DNA of 11,079 nt, taken from the NCBI GenBank assembly GCA_039812085.1, contig JBDHZU010000061.1, forward strand, positions 1 to 11,079, read 5' to 3'. The DNA is from JBDHZU01 sp039812085. GTDB lineage: Bacteria > Actinomycetota > Actinomycetes > S36-B12 > UBA10799. The notes under the pieces were generated by a model, which made no database searches, was not told the origin of the DNA, and saw only the letters and a program-made list of their open reading frames with translations. How positions within the stretch are numbered: position 1 is the stretch's first letter; the number at the start of each line of letters is the position of its first letter. The position numbers and the translations under genes are program-made. Positions 1 through 6,325 of the stretch are shown here, piece after piece.

Positions 1-1
1 C

Positions 2-448
2 GTGGCTGTTTGGGTGGTGGCGCAGGCGATCATCAACGTTGGTGCCGTAGTTGGCGTGTTTCCGATTACCGGTCTGCCGTTGCCGTTGATCTCCTACGGT
101 GGCTCATCTCTGCTCATCATCCTGTTGGCAATGGGCATGGTGTTGGCCTTTGCTCGACAAGAACCAGTTGCTGCGGAATACATCGCCAACCGTCAGGCTG
201 AGCGAGCAGACGTTAAACGTCGCAGAATCCGTCGTCGCCCAACCGAAGCAGCGGTGCCGAGTTCGGTTGATGTGACCGATTCCCCACGTGGTTCGCAGCG
301 CAGCGGTTCACGTCGTAGTTCCCGGTCGCGTCGATCTCGACGTGAGTCAGATCGGCAGAAGGCAACCGTCTCGACATCGACCTCCTCACGGTCGTGGCGT
401 CGTCGCGGAAAGTCTGATCAGGTGGACCTCACCGAGGGGGACCAGTGA
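2..448 (+). CDS. ftsW: FtsW, septal SEDS peptidoglycan polymerase, C-terminal part only (5' end outside window)
   Basis: The visible 148 residues are the end of a SEDS-family polytopic membrane protein, the glycosyltransferase that polymerises lipid II at the septum with its partner class B PBP. Residues 20-52 carry the very conserved FtsW/RodA end, with the segments PITGLPLPLISYGGSS and the last membrane helix up to ARQEP. The GTG at base 2 is an internal Val codon and not a start, because the open frame reaches the window edge in the middle of a conserved helix. After the last helix comes a cytoplasmic tail of about 95 residues. It is very basic, and residues 94-118 contain 19 Ser or Arg out of 25. 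The stop overlaps the murG start by 4 bp (GTGA), so translational coupling is likely. FtsW rather than RodA is favoured by the position directly before murG in a dcw cluster. Confidence 0.93.
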   Translation: MAVWVVAQAIINVGAVVGVFPITGLPLPLISYGGSSLLIILLAMGMVLAFARQEPVAAEYIANRQAERADVKRRRIRRRPTEAAVPSSVDVTDSPRGSQRSGSRRSSRSRRSRRESDRQKATVSTSTSSRSWRRRGKSDQVDLTEGDQ

Positions 449-1551
449 AGGTGCTGGTCTGCGGTGGAGGTACCGCTGGACATGTGGAACCGGCATTAAA
501 TACCGCCGATGCGCTGCGTGAACGACATCCCGAGGCAGAAGTTCTGGCATTGGGAACGGCGGCTGGCCTGGAGACGCGTTTGGTCCCCGAACGTGGGTAC
601 CAGTTGGAATTGATCCCGGCTGTTCCCTTGCCTCGCACGCTTGGTCTCGATCTGCTCAAAGCACCAGGTCGTTTGGCGGGAACAGTTCGCCAAGCCCGAG
701 CCATCATCGAGGACAACGACATCGATGTGGTGGTGGGGTTTGGGGGATATGTCAGTACGCCGGCATATCTGGCCGCACGTCGAGCCAAGGTTCCTTTCAT
801 CGTGCATGAGGCCAACGCCAAACCGGGCTTGGCCAACCGAGTCGGCGCGCGGTTGACGCCGTACGTGGCGCAAGCGGTCGATACCAACCTTCCGCATAGC
901 CGGACGATCGGAATCCCGCTGCGCTCCACGATTACGTCCCTAGATCGTGCGGCGATGCGCCAGCAGGCGCGGGAATACTTTTCGGTGGCACCCGACGCAC
1001 AGTGTCTGCTTGTGTTCGGTGGTTCCTTGGGTGCCCGCAGCATCAACCAGGCGACGGATGGGGCCCTGCCTCAACTGTTAGCTGCCGGGATCGAAGTCAT
1101 TCACGTCGTGGGTGGTAAGAACAGTGACCAAATCGCCACCGGCTCCAGCGAGTCTGGGTACCACCCAGTGGAATACGTTTCCCGCATGGATCTCGCCTAT
1201 GCCGCCGCTGACCTTGCCGTATGTCGAGCGGGCGCTATGACCTGTGCAGAGTTGGCCGTGGTGGGGCTGCCTGCGGTGTACGTCCCACTGCCGCACGGAA
1301 ACGGCGAGCAACGACTCAATGCGATGCCCACTGTCGATGCGAATGGGGCCGTCATCGTTCCCGATGACCAGTTGACGCCGGAGGTGCTCGCGGAAACCGT
1401 GATTGACCTACTGACCGACGAACCTGGACTGCAGCGGATGGGGCAGGCCGCCGCGCAGGTCGGACGTGCTGATGCTGCCGAGGTGTTGGTGGACTTGATT
1501 GAACAAGCTGCTGGTACACCAGCGGGAAGCGGTGACCACAGTGAGCGTTGA
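445..1551 (+). CDS. murG: MurG, UDP-GlcNAc:lipid I N-acetylglucosaminyltransferase
   Basis: MurG transfers GlcNAc from UDP-GlcNAc to lipid I on the inner face of the membrane, giving lipid II. The protein has 368 residues, normal for the family, and two Rossmann domains (GT-B fold). Visible motifs are the N-terminal glycine loop GGGTAGHVEPAL (residues 7-18), GFGGYVSTPAYLAA (98-111), HEANAKPGLANR (121-132), the second glycine loop GGSLGARSIN (192-201) and the UDP-GlcNAc-binding segment CRAGAMTCAE through HGNGEQRLNA (260-293). The GTG start at 445 overlaps the ftsW stop (GTGA), and the first residues MKVLVCGGGT fit the family start exactly. It is in one transcription unit with ftsW and murC. 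Confidence 0.97.
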   Translation: MKVLVCGGGTAGHVEPALNTADALRERHPEAEVLALGTAAGLETRLVPERGYQLELIPAVPLPRTLGLDLLKAPGRLAGTVRQARAIIEDNDIDVVVGFGGYVSTPAYLAARRAKVPFIVHEANAKPGLANRVGARLTPYVAQAVDTNLPHSRTIGIPLRSTITSLDRAAMRQQAREYFSVAPDAQCLLVFGGSLGARSINQATDGALPQLLAAGIEVIHVVGGKNSDQIATGSSESGYHPVEYVSRMDLAYAAADLAVCRAGAMTCAELAVVGLPAVYVPLPHGNGEQRLNAMPTVDANGAVIVPDDQLTPEVLAETVIDLLTDEPGLQRMGQAAAQVGRADAAEVLVDLIEQAAGTPAGSGDHSER

Positions 1552-2971
1552 TTTTTCTGGCAACGAGGGAATTCGTCCCCGCGTTCATGTGATCGGTATC
1601 GGTGGCGCTGGCATGAGCGGTATCGCGCGCATCTTGCTCAGTCGAGGTTTCCCAGTCAGCGGTAGTGACGCAAAGGACAGTCGTCGAGTGGCAGCGCTGC
1701 GATCTTTGGGAGCGCGCGTTGAAATTGGGCATTCAGCTGAACACCTTGGTGACGCCGACATCGTGGTGGCCTCCACCGCGATCAAAGAGGACAACCCCGA
1801 GATGCTCGCTGCCGTCGATCGAGGACTCGTTATCCTCACTCGAGCCCGTGCGCTTGCCGAGATCATGCGGGGTACACGCGGGGTAGCCGTTGCTGGAACG
1901 CACGGCAAGACCACGACGACGTCGATGCTGACCGTTGCGCTACAGCACTGCGGGGTTGATCCCAGTTTCGTCATCGGCAGTGAACTCAACGAGTCAGGAT
2001 CCAACGCACACCTGGGTTCGGGGGATCTGTTCGTGGTGGAAGCCGACGAGAGCGATGGGTCCTTCCTAGAACTAGGAGCTGTTGCCGGCATCGTGACCAA
2101 CGTCGAGCCCGACCATCTGGATCATTGGGGATCTTTTGATGCGGTTGAGGCGGCATTCGACGAATTCACCATGGGTATCCGTGACCGTGGCGGTTTCGTC
2201 GTCATCTGCGTGGATGACCCAGGTGGTACCGCGTTGGCCGAGCGGGCCACCGCTAGTGGAGTCGATGTACGCACCTACGGCACCGGGGAAAACGCTGATC
2301 ACCGGGTAGAGATTCACAGTCACGGTTCCAGTGGCTGGTCGTTCACCGTGACGGTTCGAGGTGTTCGCTCGCCAGAAATCGAGCTAGCTGTGCCGGGTCG
2401 CCACAACGTGCTTAACGCAACGGCTGCCCTGGTGTGTGGGTTGGGGCTCGGCCAGGATCTGGCTGCCCTGCGTGCAGGTCTGCAGTCATTCAGCGGCACT
2501 CGTCGACGCTTTGAGTTCCGCGGTGAGGCCGACGGAGTTCGGGTGTACGACGACTATGCCCACCACCCAACCGAGATTGGCGCCACGTTGAAGGCGGCAC
2601 GTGATGTGGTCGGAACCGGTCGAGTGGTGGTCGCCTTCCAGGCTCACCACTACTACCGCACTGCGCTGTTCAGCAAGGAATTCGGTGAGGCCCTTGGCTT
2701 GGCCGACGATGTGGTGGTGCTGGAAGTTTTCGCTCCAGGGGAAGACCCCATTCCAGGAGCCTCCGGGCAGACCATGGCGGCGAACGTTCCGTTGGAAGCA
2801 GAGCACGTGGTGTTCCAGCCATCCTGGTCAGCGGTTCCGGCAGAACTGGTTGCCCGGGCATCTGCTGGTGACATCATCATGACGCTGGGCGCCGGTGACA
2901 TTTCCATGATGGGGCCTGAGATCGTGGACCTGTTGAACCAACGAGCGCGGGCAACGATCGGTAGCCATTAA
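1541..2971 (+). CDS. murC: MurC, UDP-N-acetylmuramate--L-alanine ligase
   Basis: This cytoplasmic ATP-dependent ligase adds the first residue (L-Ala) to UDP-MurNAc. The frame is open from TTG at 1499, but I choose the GTG at 1541 (MSVDFSGNEG), giving 476 residues. This leaves about 14 residues before the conserved VHVIGIGGAGMSG, as in other actinobacterial MurC proteins, and places a GGGAAG sequence (1524-1529) 11 bases upstream. GTG at 1532 is an alternative. Motifs are the N-terminal UDP-binding loop GIGGAGMSG (residues 19-27), the ATP P-loop GTHGKTTTT (119-127), EADESDGSF (167-175), NVEPDHLDHW (187-196), GRHN (286-289) and DDYAHHPTE (337-345), covering all three Mur-ligase domains. The start lies within the last codons of murG (11-bp overlap), and the stop TAATG shares one base with the ftsQ start. 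Confidence 0.95.
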   Translation: MSVDFSGNEGIRPRVHVIGIGGAGMSGIARILLSRGFPVSGSDAKDSRRVAALRSLGARVEIGHSAEHLGDADIVVASTAIKEDNPEMLAAVDRGLVILTRARALAEIMRGTRGVAVAGTHGKTTTTSMLTVALQHCGVDPSFVIGSELNESGSNAHLGSGDLFVVEADESDGSFLELGAVAGIVTNVEPDHLDHWGSFDAVEAAFDEFTMGIRDRGGFVVICVDDPGGTALAERATASGVDVRTYGTGENADHRVEIHSHGSSGWSFTVTVRGVRSPEIELAVPGRHNVLNATAALVCGLGLGQDLAALRAGLQSFSGTRRRFEFRGEADGVRVYDDYAHHPTEIGATLKAARDVVGTGRVVVAFQAHHYYRTALFSKEFGEALGLADDVVVLEVFAPGEDPIPGASGQTMAANVPLEAEHVVFQPSWSAVPAELVARASAGDIIMTLGAGDISMMGPEIVDLLNQRARATIGSH

Positions 2972-3897
2972 TGACCAGCACTCTCACCCCACCTCGAACC
3001 AGTCGGAATCAGACCTCCGACCGGAGTTCGGCGCGTCCCTCCCGACGCCCCAGCAAGCGAGTCATTGTCAGCCTGATCATCGTGCTGGCAGTACTTGCGG
3101 GAGTGGCGATGTGGGTGCTGCGGTTCTCATCTGTGACTGCGCTGGAACACGTCACCGTGGTGGGTAACTCGCGAGTGAAGACCGCCGACATCTTGGACAA
3201 AGCCCAATTGCCGATGGGCTCTCCCTTGTTAGAGATCGATGCTGCGTCAGTGAGTTCCCGAGTGGAGGACATTCCGGCTTTGTCGTCCGCCACCGTGAGT
3301 CGGCAATGGCCACACACCATGGTGATTACGGTCGCTGAACGCCAGCGGACGGTTGGTCTGGAGAATCCGGACGGCAGCTACGCGATCCTGGACGCGACCG
3401 GTGTTGCCTTTGAGACCAAGAAGTCGCTGCCCAAAGGTGTCCCTGCCCTGAGTGCTCCACAAGGTCCAGTAGCTCAAGCCGCGATCACGGTGGTTGCTGG
3501 TTTGCCGCAGTCGCTGCGTAAACGAGTGAAGGTCGTTGCTGCTGATGCAGCCAATAACGTCAGCTTGGGATTGAAGGATGGAACAACCATCCTGTGGGGA
3601 GACGTCAACGAGGCGGCGCTTAAGGCCCAAGTCGCGACGATCCTGATGGCAAAGACCGAAGATAAATGGATCGATGTCCGATTCCCGATGGCACCGACCT
3701 CGGCGCAGTCGTCACCGCAGCCTGCTCCAACTGCCACCCCATCCCCAACGGCCAGCGCAACGGATGCTGCGGGCTCCTCGACGGCGACGGCTACGCCGGT
3801 GCCAGATCCGCAATACAGCTTGTCGGGGGACAACCAGTCGTCGCCCACACCGACCAGCAGCTCAGGTAGCACAGGGCACCTCGTCCCTGCTCCTTAA
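2971..3897 (+). CDS. ftsQ: FtsQ/DivIB-type division protein with a Ser/Thr/Pro-rich C-terminal tail
   Basis: FtsQ is a single-pass membrane protein of the FtsQLB complex that controls septal peptidoglycan synthesis. The 308 residues divide into a basic, Ser/Arg-rich cytoplasmic N-terminus (1-30), one membrane helix (about 31-52), a POTRA domain (about 57-125, starting VTALEHVTVVGNSRV) and the beta domain (126-240, ending IDVRFPMAP). The predicted extracytoplasmic C-terminus (241-308) is low-complexity and made mostly of Ser, Thr, Pro and Ala. Identity rests on the domain order and on the position between murC and the ftsZ region, since FtsQ sequences diverge strongly. The ATG start overlaps the murC stop by one base (TAATG), so translation is probably coupled. 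Upstream transcription probably ends or weakens after this gene, where an inverted repeat lies. Confidence 0.93.
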   Translation: MTSTLTPPRTSRNQTSDRSSARPSRRPSKRVIVSLIIVLAVLAGVAMWVLRFSSVTALEHVTVVGNSRVKTADILDKAQLPMGSPLLEIDAASVSSRVEDIPALSSATVSRQWPHTMVITVAERQRTVGLENPDGSYAILDATGVAFETKKSLPKGVPALSAPQGPVAQAAITVVAGLPQSLRKRVKVVAADAANNVSLGLKDGTTILWGDVNEAALKAQVATILMAKTEDKWIDVRFPMAPTSAQSSPQPAPTATPSPTASATDAAGSSTATATPVPDPQYSLSGDNQSSPTPTSSSGSTGHLVPAP

Positions 3898-3913
3898 ATA
3901 ACACCGATGTGAC

Positions 3914-3953
3914 CCGGGTTGCGCTCAACGCGCGATCACTGCGCTGAACCCGG
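3914..3953. repeat. imperfect inverted repeat between ftsQ and the transporter gene
   Basis: CCGGGTT (3914-3920) followed by GCGC (3921-3924) can pair with GCGC (3941-3944) and AACCCGG (3947-3953), with a two-base bulge and a 16-base loop. It lies 16 bases after the ftsQ stop and ends 12 bases before the transporter start. There is no T-run after it, so it would be at best a weak or factor-assisted terminator or attenuator. This is a structural observation only. Confidence 0.4.
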
Positions 3954-3965
3954 AATGATTCGGCC

Positions 3966-5627
3966 GTGTCCCCACTGATGCTGGTCGCCGATGTGCGGCT
4001 GGACATGAAGCCGGTCGACTATGCCTTGTTGATCGTCTACTTCTGCTTTGTCCTAGCGATTGGGTTCGTGGTCCGACGGTCGGTGAACTCCAGCCTCGAC
4101 TTCTTCCTTTCGGGTCGTTCGATCCCGGCGTGGATCGCTGGGTTGGCATTCATCTCAGCGAACCTAGGTGCCATCGAGATCCTGGGATTCGCCGCCAATG
4201 GCGCGCAGTACGGCATGGCGAGCGTGCATTACTACTGGATCGGCGCGATTCCCGCGATGGTGTTCCTCGGAATCGTCATGATGCCGTTCTATTACGGCTC
4301 CAAGGTGCGTAGCGTCCCGGAATACCTGCGTTTGCGCTTCAACCGACCCACCCACATGGTGAATGCCAGCACCTTCGCGTTAAGCAGCGTGCTGATCGCT
4401 GGCGTCAACCTCTACTCATTGGCCATTGTGCTGAGAGCGCTACTGGGCTGGTCGTTACACGTCGCCATCTTTGTGGCCGCCGTCTTGGTCCTCTTCTACG
4501 TGGTAGCCGGTGGTCTGACGGGTGCCATCTACAACGAAGTCATGCAGTTCTTCGTCATCATCGCCGGACTGATTCCGCTGGCAATCGTTGCCGTTCATGC
4601 AGCCGGTGGGCCTAGCGGGATCGTGGAGCGGTTGTCACACGTTCCCGCCTATTGGATGCATCCGTGGTCAGGAACTCAGGTCGGGGGAGGGAACCCGATC
4701 GGTGACTGGATCGGCATCATCATGGGCCAGGCATTCATTCTGTCTTTCGGTTACTGGACGACCAACTTCGCCGAAGTGCAGCGCGCACTGTCGGCCAAGA
4801 ACCTCAACTCAGCCCGTCGTGCCCCCATCATCGGAGCGTTTCCCAAGGTCTTCATCCCCTTCTTGGTCATCCTTCCCGGTATGTGCGCCGCGTTCCTGAT
4901 CCCAGAGATCGGCAAGAACCCGGCCGATACTTCGATGACCTACACCAATGCGATCCCGCTGTTGATGGAGAAACTGCTTCCCACCGGTGTGCTCGGCGTT
5001 GCGGTAACGGGTCTGGTGGCGGCTTTCATGGCCGGTATGGCGGCCAACGTCTCGAGCTTCAATGCCGTCTTCACCTACGACATCTGGCAGACCTACATCA
5101 AGCCAGATCGACCAGATCGGTACTACCTCAACTTTGGTCGCATCATCACGGTGCTTGGAGTGCTCATCGGTATCGGTACCGCGTACATCGCAGCCGGTTA
5201 CAACAACATCAACGAGTACCTACAGACCTTGTTCTCGTTCTTCCAGGCCCCCGTGTTCGTGACGTTCATCTTGGGCATGTTCTGGAAACGCATGACGGCA
5301 TGGGCGGGATTCTTCGGCCTCATCGCTGGCATCGTGGCCGCCGCTGGCGTATGGATCGCAGGAGCAACCAATGAGGAGTTGTTCCGGTCGAGCTTCCAGC
5401 AGGCGATGTGGATGGGCATCATCGCTGGTGCCGCCGACTTAGTGGTATCAATCCTGGTCAGTATGGTCACCACTCCCAAGCCCATCGAGGAGTTGGAGGG
5501 GCTGGTCAAGGGTATGGAGATTTCCGATCCGAACGACGAAGAGCACATCCCGTGGTTCAAACAACCGGTCGTCCTGGGCGCTGGTGCCATTGGCCTGGCC
5601 TTAGCGATGTACATCCCATTCCTGTGA
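3966..5627 (+). CDS. sodium:solute symporter (SSS/SLC5) family transporter, substrate unknown
   Basis: This is a polytopic membrane protein of 553 residues with roughly 14 hydrophobic segments, typical of the SSS family (LeuT-fold cation-coupled uptake). Family features in order are the first helix (about 17-37), SSLDFFLSGRSIPAW (42-56), the unwound first core helix ISANLGAIEILGFAANGAQ (63-81), SVPEYLRLRFN (116-126), GGLTGAIYNEVMQ (182-194), and the core helix MAGMAANVSSFNAVFTYDIW (355-374). The pattern resembles bacterial sugar-type members (vSGLT group), but the substrate cannot be read from sequence. At the position where, as I remember it, vSGLT has two Na2-site serines, this protein has Ala-Gly. 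The start is uncertain: GTG 3966, ATG 3978 or ATG 4005 are all in frame and none has a good ribosome-binding site. The gene lies inside a dcw cluster and is followed 7 bp later by a small membrane protein, which suggests a two-gene transport unit. Confidence 0.92.
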   Translation: MSPLMLVADVRLDMKPVDYALLIVYFCFVLAIGFVVRRSVNSSLDFFLSGRSIPAWIAGLAFISANLGAIEILGFAANGAQYGMASVHYYWIGAIPAMVFLGIVMMPFYYGSKVRSVPEYLRLRFNRPTHMVNASTFALSSVLIAGVNLYSLAIVLRALLGWSLHVAIFVAAVLVLFYVVAGGLTGAIYNEVMQFFVIIAGLIPLAIVAVHAAGGPSGIVERLSHVPAYWMHPWSGTQVGGGNPIGDWIGIIMGQAFILSFGYWTTNFAEVQRALSAKNLNSARRAPIIGAFPKVFIPFLVILPGMCAAFLIPEIGKNPADTSMTYTNAIPLLMEKLLPTGVLGVAVTGLVAAFMAGMAANVSSFNAVFTYDIWQTYIKPDRPDRYYLNFGRIITVLGVLIGIGTAYIAAGYNNINEYLQTLFSFFQAPVFVTFILGMFWKRMTAWAGFFGLIAGIVAAAGVWIAGATNEELFRSSFQQAMWMGIIAGAADLVVSILVSMVTTPKPIEELEGLVKGMEISDPNDEEHIPWFKQPVVLGAGAIGLALAMYIPFL

Positions 5628-5634
5628 GGTTTTG

Positions 5635-5940
5635 ATGACCGAAAATAGCGAGCACACCGCACCCGCTACCGCTCCTGCGATGACGATGCGGCAAGCCAGG
5701 ATGCTCGACCTGAGGTCGTGGATCTGTGCGCTCTTCGCAATCTTTGGAGTGGTGGTGACCATCCTGGGTCTCACTGCTTCGGAAGCCACGATTGACCAGG
5801 CTGCGGGAATCAACATTGATTTGTGGACTGGTGCTGCCATGTTGTGTCTGAGTATCGGCATGGGGCTGTGGGCCTGGCGTAAACCGCCAATCCCCGTTGA
5901 ACACGTTGCTGAGCTACCTGAGCAACCCGACCGACCCTAG
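5635..5940 (+). CDS. small two-helix membrane protein, probable partner of the SSS transporter
   Basis: The protein has 101 residues. The ATG at 5635 is preceded by GAGG (5626-5629) at a spacing of 5 bases. The TTG just before it (5632) is less likely as the start. Residues 1-28 are hydrophilic and Ala/Thr-rich. Two membrane helices are clear (about 29-47 and 63-81), separated by a short loop containing ASEATIDQAAGINIDLWTG. The C-terminus (82-101) is Pro-rich and charged. I recall similar small proteins with an 'IDxAAGxNIxLWTG' loop next to SSS transporters in other actinobacteria, so it may be a conserved accessory subunit. That is recollection, not a search result. The gap to the transporter stop is 7 bp, so the two are probably co-translated. 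No enzymatic motif is visible. Confidence 0.82.
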   Translation: MTENSEHTAPATAPAMTMRQARMLDLRSWICALFAIFGVVVTILGLTASEATIDQAAGINIDLWTGAAMLCLSIGMGLWAWRKPPIPVEHVAELPEQPDRP

Positions 5941-5949
5941 GTTTAGGGG
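5939..5949 (+). promoter_or_regulatory. AGGTTTAGGGG element, copy 1 upstream of ftsZ
   Basis: AGGTTTAGGGG starts on the last bases of the small membrane-protein gene. Its first nine bases form a perfect inverted repeat with CCTAAACCT at 5984-5992. It shares the core AGGTT-N-AGGG with the element at 6156-6171. It is likely part of a regulator-binding array, because a terminator reading is not supported (36-base loop, no T-run). Confidence 0.4.
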
Positions 5950-5980
5950 AGCAGAACGAGGAGCCAGTGAGCGCTTTGGG

Positions 5981-5996
5981 AAACCTAAACCTCAAC
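5981..5996 (-). promoter_or_regulatory. 16-bp repeated element upstream of ftsZ, copy 2 (inverted)
   Basis: Read on the minus strand this is GTTGAGGTTTAGGTTT, which matches the plus-strand element at 6156-6171 in 14 of 16 bases. It overlaps CCTC-N11-GAGG (5990-6008), a spacing like that of MerR-family operators. Elements of this type in front of ftsZ suggest a site for a MerR-type regulator such as FtsR, which is known to activate ftsZ in Corynebacterium glutamicum. The link to FtsR here is inference. Confidence 0.45.
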
Positions 5997-6124
5997 ATGA
6001 ACTAGAGGGATGCCCGGCTTTAGCACGATCTTTCGGATGAGTTTCTCGACTCGCCGGACCAATTTGTGGAAGTTCCTTGCACGGACCCTGTGGCCTGCCT
6101 ACTGTCGTCACCAGTTGCAGAGAG

Positions 6125-6152
6125 TTTGACCCTCATCTCTCACAGTTAATCT
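6125..6152 (+). promoter_or_regulatory. candidate ftsZ promoter (TTTGAC, 16 bp, TAATCT)
   Basis: TTTGAC at 6125-6130 (or TTGACC one base later) is followed after 16 bases by TAATCT at 6147-6152, a good match to the actinobacterial TANNNT -10 pattern. Transcription would begin near 6159, giving a leader of about 165 bases before the ftsZ start. The interval carries the inverted pair ACCCTCA (6129-6135) and TGAGGGT (6164-6170), so a bound regulator could cover the promoter. Confidence 0.45.
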
Positions 6153-6155
6153 GAA

Positions 6156-6171
6156 GTTGAGGTTGAGGGTT
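6156..6171 (+). promoter_or_regulatory. 16-bp repeated element upstream of ftsZ, copy 3
   Basis: GTTGAGGTTGAGGGTT contains a tandem GTTGAG and matches the inverted copy at 5981-5996 in 14 of 16 bases. It lies directly at or just after the predicted transcription start of the TTTGAC/TAATCT promoter, 154 bases before ftsZ. A regulator-binding site is the most likely reading. Which protein binds cannot be read from this window. Confidence 0.45.
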
Positions 6172-6325
6172 CACCCTATTTGCGGCCTTCCCCGCCGTAG
6201 TAGTCGTGCTCTTGTCATCACGTCGACGATGACCGGTTGTTTCCGGGCTGAGTCGGATGGTGCAGGTGCGAAGTCACCTCAAATAACCGTTTCCGAGTTT
6301 CACCGTCACTGAGAGGACCACCGTC

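Noticed and set aside
1499..1540. Longer MurC start at TTG 1499
   Set aside because: It gives residues not expected in MurC and a long overlap with murG; GTG 1541 fits family length better.
5102..5119. Tandem CCAGATCG repeat in the transporter gene
   Set aside because: Two short copies encoding PDRPDR in a loop; no sign of function beyond coding.
6010..6129. 39-codon ORF in the ftsZ upstream region
   Set aside because: The GAGGG before the ATG touches it with no spacing, the frame matches nothing I know, and it lies within the regulatory interval.
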